From NCBI GenBank assembly GCA_964580525.1, contig CAZOKN010000022.1:1-30644 (forward strand): DNA of 30,644 bases. Direction: 5' to 3'. Position 1 is the stretch's first letter; every line of letters starts with the position of its first letter. The notes under the pieces were generated by a model. That model had not been told where the DNA came from, ran no database searches, and saw only the letters and a program-made list of their open reading frames with translations. This document shows, one piece after another, positions 7,231 through 14,605 of this stretch. Source of the DNA: CAZOKN01 sp964580525 (lineage in GTDB: Bacteria > Pseudomonadota > Alphaproteobacteria > Rickettsiales > UBA6187). The position numbers and the translations under genes are program-made.

Positions 7231-8280
7231 ATGACAGAGCCTTACCGCAGGAAAAGAAAGACTGGAATATCTGCGATAGATGCAAAATTCGAAGCGCATA
7301 AACTGGCTTTTGCCCCGCTGGCTTTTCAGGCTGTTATAGCTATGCGCAATCTCGGCATATTGGAAATGCTTTCTAACTCTGAAGGTTTGTCAGTTTCTGA
7401 TATTGTTGATAAACTTGGTGTTTCTGAGTATGGCGTTAGCACTTTGCTTGAAGTTGCTGTTACTCTAAATATTGTAAATTTAAGTGAAGATGGACAATAC
7501 ACTATTACTCGAGTTGGTGATTTTATTTTAAATGATGAAATGACCCGTATCAATATGGATTTTGTAAATGATGTTTGCTACAAAGGCGCATTTTATTTAG
7601 AAGATTCTATAAAACAATCCAAGCCTGTTGGTCTAAAAGTTTTTGGTGATTGGGATACTTTGTATCAAGGTTTAGCATATTTGCCTGATAAGGCTCAAAA
7701 AAGCTGGTTTGCATTTGATCATTATTATTCTGATGTAGCTTTTCCCGCAGTTTTGCCAATTGTTTTTTCTGGTTCACCGAAACATATTTTCGATATTGGT
7801 GGTAACACCGGAAAATGGGCGATTAAGTGTCTTCAACATAATAAAGATGTTAGGCTTAGTATTTTTGATTTACCAGGGCAATTACGCAAAGCGAAAGAAA
7901 ATCTTGAAGAAATAGGGTTAGCGGAGNNNNNNNNNNCTACATTGCCTGTTGGAGCTGATGTTATATGGATGAGCCAGTTTCTTGATTGTTTCTCAAAAGA
8001 TCAAATTGTTTCTATACTAAAAAAAGTTGCAAACGCAGCAAGCAAAAAAACATCTATATATATTCTTGAGCCTTTTTGGGATATTCAGAAATTCAAAGCT
8101 TCTACTTACAGTCTGAATCATACTTCACTATATTTCACCTGTATGGCAAATGGTAACAGTAAAATGTATAGCCTGAATGATATGGAAGAATGTATAAAAA
8201 AAGCTGGTTTGCATATTGAGCAGGCCTATCATGATTTAGGGGATAATGCTTATTCTTTGCTGAAATGCTTAATTAGGTAA
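7231..8280 (+). CDS. SAM-dependent O-methyltransferase, APE cluster (interrupted by an assembly gap)
   Basis: A class I methyltransferase of the plant-type O-methyltransferase group. It has an N-terminal winged-helix dimerisation domain (LGILEMLSNSEGLSVSDIVDKLGVSEYGVSTLLEVA, given here only as the span about residues 32-66), then the SAM loop FDIGGNTGKWAI near residue 190 and IFDLPGQLRKA. A run of ten N (7927-7936) replaces the part after motif II. The reading frame is open on both sides and continues with TLPVGADVIWMSQFLDCF, so the gene is probably intact in the organism but its true length is uncertain. APE aryl heads are often methylated (hydroxy or methoxy groups), so it likely modifies the starter ring. 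Confidence 0.85.
   Translation: MTEPYRRKRKTGISAIDAKFEAHKLAFAPLAFQAVIAMRNLGILEMLSNSEGLSVSDIVDKLGVSEYGVSTLLEVAVTLNIVNLSEDGQYTITRVGDFILNDEMTRINMDFVNDVCYKGAFYLEDSIKQSKPVGLKVFGDWDTLYQGLAYLPDKAQKSWFAFDHYYSDVAFPAVLPIVFSGSPKHIFDIGGNTGKWAIKCLQHNKDVRLSIFDLPGQLRKAKENLEEIGLAEXXXXTLPVGADVIWMSQFLDCFSKDQIVSILKKVANAASKKTSIYILEPFWDIQKFKASTYSLNHTSLYFTCMANGNSKMYSLNDMEECIKKAGLHIEQAYHDLGDNAYSLLKCLIR
7927..7936. other. Assembly gap of ten N inside the methyltransferase gene
   Basis: Ten consecutive N. Frame is kept across them, but by comparison with the usual distance between methyltransferase motifs, more than four residues are probably missing. Confidence 0.98.
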
Positions 8281-8286
8281 AAAATT

Positions 8287-9249
8287 GTGTCGCATTGGTC
8301 AAGCATTAAGGAAAAAAGCGGCGGATACTGGCAGATGCAGTTTATGCTTAAAGTGTATAAACTGTTGGGCAAAAAAGCTTTTAAATTTTGCCTTTATCCT
8401 ATTGTTACGGTTTTTCAAATAGGATCAAAAGAAACACGCGATTTTTCTCACAGCTATTTAAATCGCATTTATAAAATTAAAAATCAGCAATCTCCTGGCA
8501 GTTTTCCTCCAGTGACTTATAAGAGTGTTTTTAAACATATTTTTGCCTTTGCAGATGGTCTTTCTGATAAGATTATTGCTTGGTCAGGCAATATGCCGCT
8601 TGAATCTGTGCATATTAAAACGCAGGATACTTATAACGAATTTTTAGACCAGCTAAAAAAGAAGCAAGGCGTTTTTCTTATATCATCGCATTTTGGTAAT
8701 ATTGAGATATTCAGGGCTTTGGGCAATTTTCACTCAGACAAGCCTTTGGGTGAAAAATTAAAAATCAACACCCTGATGCAGATGCAGCATACAGCCCATT
8801 TTAGTAAGCTGATGCAAAAGCTAAATCCTGATGTTATTACTAATGTTATTTCGGCTATTGATGTTGGCGTTGATACCGTTATTGACTTAAAGGATAGGCT
8901 GGGTCGCGGTGAAATAGCCATTATTGCCGGTGATAGAACAGCTGCTAAAAATCAGGACAAAACGCTTGAACTGGATTTTTTAGGTGATAAGGCGCATTTT
9001 CCCTTGGGATGCTTTACTTTGGCAAGTTTGATGGAAAGTCAGGTTTATTTTATATTTTTAATGAAAGAAGAAGATAATCTTTATAGTTTGTATATGTATA
9101 AAAGCACTGCCGCTATAAAAGCAGCGCGCAACGAACGTAGATTGCAAATCGAAAAAATGGCAAAAGAATATATAGGATATTTGCAAAACCTTATGCCTCA
9201 ATATCCTTATCAGTGGTATAATTTCTTTGATTTTTGGAAGGGAAGATAA
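8287..9249 (+). CDS. LPLAT-superfamily acyltransferase (COG4261/LpxL-like)
   Basis: A 320-residue protein starting with GTG; AGGT lies about 10 bases upstream. The start HWSSIKEKSGGYW is the typical opening of the COG4261 acyltransferases in APE clusters. The LPLAT motif is SSHFGNIE (H-x4-E in this group), followed by ALGNFHSD and later AIIAGDRTAA and FPLGCFTLASL. These enzymes move an acyl chain to a lipid acceptor at the inner membrane. In many APE clusters this domain is fused behind a glycosyltransferase; here it is a separate gene in the methyltransferase operon. It likely joins the polyene carboxylate to its lipid core. A strong hairpin follows directly after the stop. Confidence 0.88.
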   Translation: MSHWSSIKEKSGGYWQMQFMLKVYKLLGKKAFKFCLYPIVTVFQIGSKETRDFSHSYLNRIYKIKNQQSPGSFPPVTYKSVFKHIFAFADGLSDKIIAWSGNMPLESVHIKTQDTYNEFLDQLKKKQGVFLISSHFGNIEIFRALGNFHSDKPLGEKLKINTLMQMQHTAHFSKLMQKLNPDVITNVISAIDVGVDTVIDLKDRLGRGEIAIIAGDRTAAKNQDKTLELDFLGDKAHFPLGCFTLASLMESQVYFIFLMKEEDNLYSLYMYKSTAAIKAARNERRLQIEKMAKEYIGYLQNLMPQYPYQWYNFFDFWKGR

Positions 9250-9281
9250 AAAAGGGCAAAAACCTTTATTTCGCCCTTTTT
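9248..9281. terminator. Bidirectional intrinsic terminator between convergent genes
   Basis: AAAAAGGGC and GCCCTTTTT form a 9-base-pair stem with a 15-base loop. A T-run follows in the rightward direction, and the leading A-run gives a T-run in the leftward direction. It lies between the stops of the acyltransferase (9249) and the leftward lipoprotein (9298). Confidence 0.8.
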
Positions 9282-9297
9282 GAATCTCTTAATTTTA

Positions 9298-9876
9298 CTA
9301 AGAAAATAATCCTTGTTTCTGCATATCTTTAATAAAGTTTAGCATTACATCTTCTACGACCTGAGAGAAAGCATCTGCGGGATGTTTAGGTTTTACGTTA
9401 AGTGGTGCTGATTTATGGCCTATTGTAGCGTAGATAACATGTTTATAATTTTTATGAACCACATTTCCATTTTTCTGTATCAAACTTATACTTACGTCGT
9501 AAGAATCCTGAACTGTAGTTCCTATGGCACCAAATGTTAACCCAACAAGAAATCCTTTTCCTGCTCCTTGTGTAGTATTAGCAAGATTATTGACAGTCAC
9601 TTTAATTATGACAGAAGCATTTTCATCTAATGATACTAGCTTTGTCTTATTAAGAACTTGCTCAACACTATTTTTTAAATCATGATCAATTTTATCTAAA
9701 TGCTTACCATTCCTTTGGAATTCAACTTCTACTTTAGCATCATATTTTTTTGATACTGGCTTAATTTGGTCGTAAGAAGAATTCTTATATTGTGGATCAA
9801 CAAAAGATTTTACAGACATACAGCCGGATAAGCTAAAAAACGCGACTATAACCAAAATTGATTTTATTTTTTTCAT
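9298..9876 (-). CDS. Lipoprotein of unknown function
   Basis: A 192-residue protein with signal peptide MKKIKSILVIVAFFSLSGC; the lipobox is LSGC and Cys19 would carry the lipid. The mature part opens with SVKSFVDPQY. Further on come a glycine-rich apolar stretch (GAGKGFLVGLTFGAIG, around residues 113-128) and a C-terminal helix with VVEDVMLNFIKDM. The glycine-rich part could be a membrane-associated loop. I do not recognise a named family. It is transcribed alone, leftward, between APE acyltransferase genes; it may be a passenger or an envelope partner. A promoter candidate is at 9969-9997. Confidence 0.7.
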   Translation of the reverse strand: MKKIKSILVIVAFFSLSGCMSVKSFVDPQYKNSSYDQIKPVSKKYDAKVEVEFQRNGKHLDKIDHDLKNSVEQVLNKTKLVSLDENASVIIKVTVNNLANTTQGAGKGFLVGLTFGAIGTTVQDSYDVSISLIQKNGNVVHKNYKHVIYATIGHKSAPLNVKPKHPADAFSQVVEDVMLNFIKDMQKQGLFS

Positions 9877-9968
9877 AATTTTTTCCTAAATTTTTTATAC
9901 GTAGTTATGGAGATTAAGATTTTTAACTATTGCAACTTCTTATAGTTGAGTGGGATCTACCAGATACA

Positions 9969-9997
9969 ATTATATTTTGCAACTATGCTATCTCCAA
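9969..9997 (-). promoter_or_regulatory. Putative promoter for the 9298-9876 lipoprotein
   Basis: On the minus strand TTGGAG (9997-9992), a 17-base spacer and a perfect TATAAT (9974-9969). It overlaps the end of the acyltransferase gene and would give a leader of about 86 bases. Two TTGCAACT direct repeats lie near it. Confidence 0.4.
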
Positions 9998-10747
9998 AAC
10001 TTTCTGTATCTCATCTGTCAATTGACGAGCTGCATTATGTTTACTGGCTGAATTTTCAAGATAAGGTTGGATATTGATTTGTGGTTTGACTTCCAAAACA
10101 TATTCTAATGCTCTGTCTGCAACATCGTACCATTTTTGATTTTTTAATAATCCTGGCGGTATACAGGATATATGAATAGGCAATATATTTGCCTTTGCAT
10201 GTAAGGCTATATGAGCTGCTCCCCTGGATAATTTACTTTTTTTGCCTGGAACTGTGCGTGTGCCTTCAGGAAATATAATCAGGCTATTGCCGTCATTTAA
10301 AGATTTTTCACAATCTTTCATAAAAATCTCCATATCTTTTGAGGATAGGATATAAGCGGCTTTTATAACATTTTTCATAAAAAAATTCTGGCCTAACGAG
10401 CTTTTTACAATGCAATCACTTTGCGGTAGCATGGAAATCAATATTACTACATCAATTAGGGAAGGGTGATTGGCTACGATAACCTGTCCTTTTGAATTTT
10501 TTGCTGAATCGAAGTTTTTTGTTTTTACTGAAATTAAGCCCATCACACTCATAAGCCAAACGAATATTTTAAAACTTATCTGGATGGTTTTTCTAGTAGC
10601 TAAATTTTTTTTAATGTGCGAGGGATTTAAAATAGCAACTAGAGGAAAAATTGTACTGACAAGTGTTAAAGCCCCTAAGCCGAATACTGAAAAGCAAAAT
10701 CCCGTAGCAAAAATTCTCCAACAGATATTTAGCTTTTCTCTAAACAT
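9983..10747 (-). CDS. 1-acyl-sn-glycerol-3-phosphate-acyltransferase-like protein (PlsC family)
   Basis: A 254-residue LPLAT-family protein with an N-terminal membrane segment (residues about 12-38). The catalytic motif is NHPSLIDV (His-x4-Asp), and the substrate-binding motif is IFPEGTRTVPGK. This is the second acyltransferase in the cluster; typical APE clusters also carry one of each type, and this one fits position apeD. It probably acylates the glycerol- or phosphate-type anchor. I chose the ATG at 10747, which overlaps the upstream gene by 8 bases (ATGTTTAG). A TTG at 10759 would add four residues. The overlap with the ketosynthase-like gene indicates one operon. Confidence 0.85.
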   Translation of the reverse strand: MFREKLNICWRIFATGFCFSVFGLGALTLVSTIFPLVAILNPSHIKKNLATRKTIQISFKIFVWLMSVMGLISVKTKNFDSAKNSKGQVIVANHPSLIDVVILISMLPQSDCIVKSSLGQNFFMKNVIKAAYILSSKDMEIFMKDCEKSLNDGNSLIIFPEGTRTVPGKKSKLSRGAAHIALHAKANILPIHISCIPPGLLKNQKWYDVADRALEYVLEVKPQINIQPYLENSASKHNAARQLTDEIQKVLEIA

Positions 10748-11459
10748 GTTTAATCTCAAAAAATGAGCTGTTGATTTTTGCAGGCTGTTTTTTACCTATG
10801 AACCATTTTAAAAAATCCAACGCTTCAATATGTTCTGATCTCTTTTTAGTTTGTGTGAGAGAAAATTTTCCAATTGCTTTCTTGTTATCTTTTTTTCCTA
10901 GCAGAAAAGCAATTGCATATGGTTCGATAGGCTTAGGGAATATGCCTTCATATATGGCAGGCATGGCTTCTTCTGCGATAACCATTAGAACGTAATCTTG
11001 TGTTTGTAGACGTCCCAAGGCTTCAACTAAAGCTGAATCAAATGTCGCAGAGCAGCTTGCAAGGGCTGTATATGCAGCAGTGTTTTTACTGAGAATAGAG
11101 TATATTCCGCCGGCAGTGTTGTGCACTGACATACTGAATCCTGCAGGCGAAGTTTCCTCTTTTGAGGAAATTGAACGTAATAATTTTACTGTTTGTTCCC
11201 ATTCGCCATAGCGTGAGGCGAAAACACTTTCAAGTTGTTCATAGCCGTTGCCAGATTCCAGAGCAACCTTAAGCGACATCTTGGTTAGGTTGCTCAAGCG
11301 GCGTGTTTGCATGACTGGAATGTTGTTCAAAACAGGAGAAAGTGAATAATCATCTGATATGGATTTATTTCCATTAGACCATTCTTGCCAACATGCCGCG
11401 CTCTCAAGTCCAGGTGCCCATGCGTTCCAATTTATAATACTAAAGCAGGCTTCTTTCAT
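10740..11459 (-). CDS. Short ketosynthase-like protein (Ketoacyl-synt_2; ApeC/chain-length-factor type)
   Basis: A 239-residue protein matching the pattern of the Ketoacyl-synt_2 family, which is common in APE clusters just before the PlsC-like gene (position apeC). Diagnostic stretches are WNAWAPGLES, PVMQTRRLSNLTKMSLKVAL, FSMSVHNTAGGIYSI and TALASCSATFDSALVEAL. It covers only the N-terminal half of a thiolase fold and lacks the HGT and GHT histidines, so it cannot condense by itself. It is probably the partner subunit that shapes chain length with the ketosynthase at 12105. A Cys (136) lies near the position of a ketosynthase nucleophile. It shares an 8-base overlap with the next gene. Confidence 0.8.
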   Translation of the reverse strand: MKEACFSIINWNAWAPGLESAACWQEWSNGNKSISDDYSLSPVLNNIPVMQTRRLSNLTKMSLKVALESGNGYEQLESVFASRYGEWEQTVKLLRSISSKEETSPAGFSMSVHNTAGGIYSILSKNTAAYTALASCSATFDSALVEALGRLQTQDYVLMVIAEEAMPAIYEGIFPKPIEPYAIAFLLGKKDNKKAIGKFSLTQTKKRSEHIEALDFLKWFIGKKQPAKINSSFFEIKHV

Positions 11460-11529
11460 TGAACTATACGGTGCATTTTGATAGATTAGGTCGAAGTTTA
11501 TTTTCTGTGTAATACTATCGTTAACTATT

Positions 11530-12108
11530 GTGACTGCAAGAATTTTTATTATAGCATCTCTTGTTTTTCTACAAAGCTGCGCTTTTATGAAGCCGACTTA
11601 CAATAGCTATGCCTATATATCAAGCGGAATTAAGCTTAATTTGAGTAGTACGCAGGGGCTTAATAAAAATAAAACACTTAACCAGTTGTTGAACGGTAAG
11701 TATAAAGATAAGAATTATAGTTTCAATTTGGTGACAAAAATTTCTCCTGAGAGATTTAATACTGTTGCCCTAACCAAATTTGGCGCCAGAATATTCACTA
11801 TCTCTTATTATGATAATCATTTAGATTTTGTGCCTACTCCTCTGATAAAAGCCACTTCTAAAATAAGACCTGAATATATCCTTGCAGATATTCAACTTGT
11901 TTATTGGCCGCTAGATGAAATAAGAAAAAATCTTACGGGCGATGTAGAGATATTGGAGTCTAAGAACGGTAAAGGTTTTACGAGGACTTTATCTAAAAAT
12001 GGCAAGATCTTTATTGAAATTTCATATAGCACAAAGGATAAATGGAATAGTAAAATAAGATATAGGCATCTCGAAAGAAAATATGAATACACAATAGAAA
12101 ATTTATGA
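11530..12108 (+). CDS. DUF3261 lipoprotein, APE cluster
   Basis: A 192-residue lipoprotein starting with GTG. The signal peptide MTARIFIIASLVFLQSC ends in the lipobox LQSC, which supports this start since no ATG lies before it. The mature part has the DUF3261 pattern: FNTVALTKFGARIFTISY, then LDFVPTPLI, then RPEYILADIQLVYWPLDEI. DUF3261 proteins occur in APE clusters before the main ketosynthase (position apeN) and are thought to help carry the lipid-bound pigment to the outer membrane. Its stop overlaps the ketosynthase ATG (ATGA), so translation is coupled. No clear Shine-Dalgarno sequence precedes the GTG. Confidence 0.82.
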   Translation: MTARIFIIASLVFLQSCAFMKPTYNSYAYISSGIKLNLSSTQGLNKNKTLNQLLNGKYKDKNYSFNLVTKISPERFNTVALTKFGARIFTISYYDNHLDFVPTPLIKATSKIRPEYILADIQLVYWPLDEIRKNLTGDVEILESKNGKGFTRTLSKNGKIFIEISYSTKDKWNSKIRYRHLERKYEYTIENL

Positions 12109-13316
12109 AACCAGAATTCTTTTTATCTGCGCTGGGAATAATATGTCCTCTTGGTCTGGACAAACAAGAGACTTTTGAGAATCTTGTCGTAGGTAGCACT
12201 AATGGTGTAATTGCGAGGGATGATTTTATTCCTGATAAAACTGTTAAATTGGGCTCAGTTACTTGCGAATTGCCAAAAATACCCAAGAAATTTAAAATAT
12301 ACGATAATCGTTGTAATCAGCTGTTGTTGGCTGCTTATTTACAAATTGAAAACGAAGTGAAAGCAGCAGTAAAAAAATATGGAAAAGATAGAGTTGCTGT
12401 AATAATTGGTTCGGGAACCAGTGGCATTGATGATGTTCAAACTGCAATTGATGAATTTTTTATTAAAGAATTAAAATTTCCAAAGCTTGATTACAATACG
12501 CTTGAAATTGCATCACCTTCGACATTTTTGGCTGAATATATAGGGCTTGATAACATAAGCTATACGGTTTCTACTGCCTGTACATCAAGTGCTAAAGCTT
12601 TTTCTTCGGCGCAGCGTCTTATGCAAATGGGTTTTTGCGATGCTGTTATTGTGGGAGGTTCGGACAATTTATGCAAGCTGACAGTTAATGGTTTTTGTGC
12701 GTTAGAATCAGTTTCGTTCGACATATGCAATCCATTCAGTAAAAATCGTAACGGTATTACTCTTGGCGAGGGAGCGGCTATTTTTCTTATGACCAGAGAA
12801 AAATCTGCAATTGCATTGTTGGGAAGTGGGGAGAGTTCTGATGCTTATCACAAAACTTCACCTGACCCAGAAGGGAAGGGCGCTATTGCTGCTATGAATA
12901 ATGCTTTGCGCCAAGCTTCTTTAAGTGCTGATGATATTGATTATATAAATCTACATGGTACCGGTACTATTTTGAATGATAGTATGGAATCTCTGGCAGT
13001 ATCTTCTTTATTTTCCAATAAAACATTGTGTAGCTCGACGAAGCCTTTAACCGGCCACACACTTGGCTCTGCTGGAGTTATAGAATTGGCAATTTGTTGG
13101 TTGATTTTATCGCAATTGAACGGCAATAATTATTTACCGCCTCATATTTGGGATGGCCAGATTGATGAAGCGCTGGCGAAGCTAAATTTTGTTCAAGAAA
13201 ATGATAATAGTGTAGGCAANNNNNNNNNNCAATCATTTGGTAGCAATAGACTAGAGCTCATAAATTCATTTGCATTTGGTGGAAGCAATTCTTCTCTAAT
13301 AATTGGTAGGGTTTAG
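12105..13316 (+). CDS. apeO: Beta-ketoacyl-ACP synthase (ApeO-type; interrupted by an assembly gap)
   Basis: A ketosynthase of about 403 residues with the full triad: Cys159 in STACTSSAKAF, His284 in NLHGTGTILND and His318 in LTGHTLGSAG. It sits between the DUF3261 lipoprotein and the second dehydratase, the arrangement N-O-P of typical APE clusters. ApeO is the chain-extending ketosynthase and pairs with ApeC, whose likely equivalent is at 10740. A run of ten N (13220-13229) falls near the C-terminus. The frame is open beyond it and ends with the expected INSFAFGGSNSSLIIG, so the gene is probably intact. It differs clearly from the ketosynthase at 4095, so the two are not recent copies. Confidence 0.9.
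   Translation: MKPEFFLSALGIICPLGLDKQETFENLVVGSTNGVIARDDFIPDKTVKLGSVTCELPKIPKKFKIYDNRCNQLLLAAYLQIENEVKAAVKKYGKDRVAVIIGSGTSGIDDVQTAIDEFFIKELKFPKLDYNTLEIASPSTFLAEYIGLDNISYTVSTACTSSAKAFSSAQRLMQMGFCDAVIVGGSDNLCKLTVNGFCALESVSFDICNPFSKNRNGITLGEGAAIFLMTREKSAIALLGSGESSDAYHKTSPDPEGKGAIAAMNNALRQASLSADDIDYINLHGTGTILNDSMESLAVSSLFSNKTLCSSTKPLTGHTLGSAGVIELAICWLILSQLNGNNYLPPHIWDGQIDEALAKLNFVQENDNSVGXXXXQSFGSNRLELINSFAFGGSNSSLIIGRV
13220..13229. other. Assembly gap of ten N near the 3' end of the second ketosynthase
   Basis: Ten consecutive N. The flanks read in one frame and the family C-terminus follows, so this is a scaffold gap, not a broken gene. Confidence 0.98.
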
Positions 13317-13318
13317 TT

Positions 13319-13783
13319 ATGTATGAGTGTGCTGATTTAGAGGCTATAATGCCACATAAAAGGGATATGATTTTAATAAGCCGTGTTGTTGAGTATGATA
13401 TAGTAGATAGAAAACTGACAGCTGAGGTTGATATTACTCCAGAATCAATGTTTTTTGATGATAAGATGAATAAGGTTCCTGTTTGGGTTGGTATTGAATA
13501 TATGGCGCAAAGCATAGCTGCCTTATCTGGAACGCATGACGTAAAAGAAAAGCATGGCGAACCTAAAATGGGATTTATTATTGGTGCAAGAAACTACGAA
13601 TGCTTTGTAGATGGTTTTAAAGCAGGAGAAACATTACTTGTAAAAATAGAGCAGCTATTCCTAGATTCGGAGCTTGGTTCTTTTGCTTGTGAGATATTTC
13701 ATGAGAAAAAATTATTAGCAAAAACTGAGCTTAATGTTTTTCAGCCGCAATCTCTGGAAAAATTTAGTGGTATCAATAATTAG
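13319..13783 (+). CDS. apeP: ApeP-like hot-dog dehydratase
   Basis: A 154-residue protein beginning with the ApeP pattern ADLEAIMPHKRDMILISRVV, then VPVWVGIEYMAQSIAALSG on the central helix. The fold is the hot-dog type related to FabZ. In APE biosynthesis ApeP works as a dehydratase together with ApeI to remove water from the 3-hydroxy intermediate. The gene follows the ketosynthase with a 2-base gap and is the last of the rightward operon. A 20-base gap then separates it from the rhodanese gene, which might be read from the same transcript. Family call is strong; partner assignment comes from characterised clusters. Confidence 0.87.
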   Translation: MYECADLEAIMPHKRDMILISRVVEYDIVDRKLTAEVDITPESMFFDDKMNKVPVWVGIEYMAQSIAALSGTHDVKEKHGEPKMGFIIGARNYECFVDGFKAGETLLVKIEQLFLDSELGSFACEIFHEKKLLAKTELNVFQPQSLEKFSGINN

Positions 13784-13803
13784 TATTTATAGGAGATTGG
13801 GTA

Positions 13804-14358
13804 ATGGCTAATATTAAATCTGTGGATGTAAAAACCCTGAAAGGTTGGTTGGATAGTAAGGATGCGGTTCTGGTTGATGTGCGTGAGCCAGCTGAATATC
13901 AGGCGCAAAATATTCCACAAGCTTTTTTATTGCCGCTTGGTCAAGTGTCAGTAAAAACTATCCCTGAGATAAAAGGAAAAAAATTGGTTATCCATTGTAA
14001 ATCAGGTGGAAGGGGTGGCAAGGCTTGCGAAAAATTATTAGCAGAAAATCCTGATATTGAAGTTTATAATCTTGAGGGTGGAATTACTGCCTGGTCTGCT
14101 TATGGTGAGAATGTAAAATCTTCAGGTAAGTTTTTTCTGTCGCTAGATAGGCAAGTGCAACTAATTGTTGGAGCTTTGGTACTCATTAGTTCAATATTAG
14201 CGTATACTGTCAACCCTGCATGGATTTTTCTGGCAGGATTATTTGGTGCAGGTTTAACATTTGCCGGCCTTACAGGCTTTTGTGGTTTAGCCATGCTTTT
14301 GGCTAAAATGCCTTGGAACCAGTGTGTTAAAGAAAAGTCATTTTGCATGACAAAATAA
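13804..14358 (+). CDS. Rhodanese-domain protein with C-terminal membrane (DUF2892-like) segment
   Basis: A 184-residue protein. Residues about 5-105 form a rhodanese domain with VDVREPAEYQAQNIP and the active loop HCKSGGRGG, where Cys65 would carry the persulfide. Residues about 115-165 form two hydrophobic helices (LIVGALVLISSILAYTV and IFLAGLFGAGLTFAGL) of the type found in DUF2892. This fusion is common in proteobacteria and places a sulfurtransferase domain at the inner face of the membrane. AGGAG precedes the ATG by 8 bases. It lies between the APE cluster and tRNA-Leu and marks the edge of the cluster. The sulfur acceptor is unknown. Confidence 0.85.
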   Translation: MANIKSVDVKTLKGWLDSKDAVLVDVREPAEYQAQNIPQAFLLPLGQVSVKTIPEIKGKKLVIHCKSGGRGGKACEKLLAENPDIEVYNLEGGITAWSAYGENVKSSGKFFLSLDRQVQLIVGALVLISSILAYTVNPAWIFLAGLFGAGLTFAGLTGFCGLAMLLAKMPWNQCVKEKSFCMTK

Positions 14359-14424
14359 TGATTTTTAGACATAAGTCATTACTTTAACTAACAAAATCAA
14401 ATAAAAAACCATGTTATTTATTAA

Positions 14425-14454
14425 AAAGGGTTGCTTTTTGTAAAGTAACCCTTT
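14425..14454. terminator. Long hairpin after the rhodanese gene, overlapping the tRNA-Leu promoter
   Basis: AAAGGGTTGCTTT and AAAGTAACCCTTT pair over 13 positions (one G-T) around a TTGT loop. It is the likely end signal of the rhodanese transcript, though the T-run is short in that direction. A candidate promoter for tRNA-Leu overlaps it: TTGCTT (14431-14436), 17 bases, TAGATA (14454-14459). Confidence 0.55.
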
Positions 14455-14473
14455 AGATATTCCGCCCACGTTT

Positions 14474-14558
14474 GCGGGTGTGGCGGAATTGGTAGACGCC
14501 CTAGATTTAGGTTCTAGTGCCGAGAGGCGTGGGGGTTCAAGTCCCTCCACCCGTACCA
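14474..14558 (+). tRNA. tRNA-Leu (anticodon UAG)
   Basis: An 85-base tRNA with encoded CCA. The acceptor stem is GCGGGTG with CACCCGT (G-U at the first pair). The D-loop contains GGTAGACG. The anticodon stem CTAGA/TCTAG closes the loop TTTAGGT with anticodon TAG. A variable arm of class II type is present, and the T-arm contains GGTTCAAGTCC. It reads CUN codons. Eight bases of the leader (14459-14466, ATTCCGCC) are complementary to 14482-14489 within the tRNA. Confidence 0.95.
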
Positions 14559-14605
14559 ACGAAATGGACTTCAAATATTGAATGCTTCAAAAATAAAGGT
14601 GTCTT

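Noticed and set aside
7927..7936. Frameshift or pseudogene in the methyltransferase
   Set aside because: The interruption is a run of N, and the frame continues with family motifs; nothing shows a real mutation.
9877..9982. TTGCAACT direct repeats as an operator
   Set aside because: The two copies are unevenly spaced and imperfect beyond eight bases, so they are too weak to call.
4095..13316. The two ketosynthases as a recent duplication
   Set aside because: They share only family motifs and differ through most of their length, and each has its own known place in APE clusters.
14474..14558. tRNA-Leu as integration site of the APE cluster
   Set aside because: The tRNA lies next to the cluster edge, but I see no integrase gene and no second copy of the tRNA 3' end within the window.
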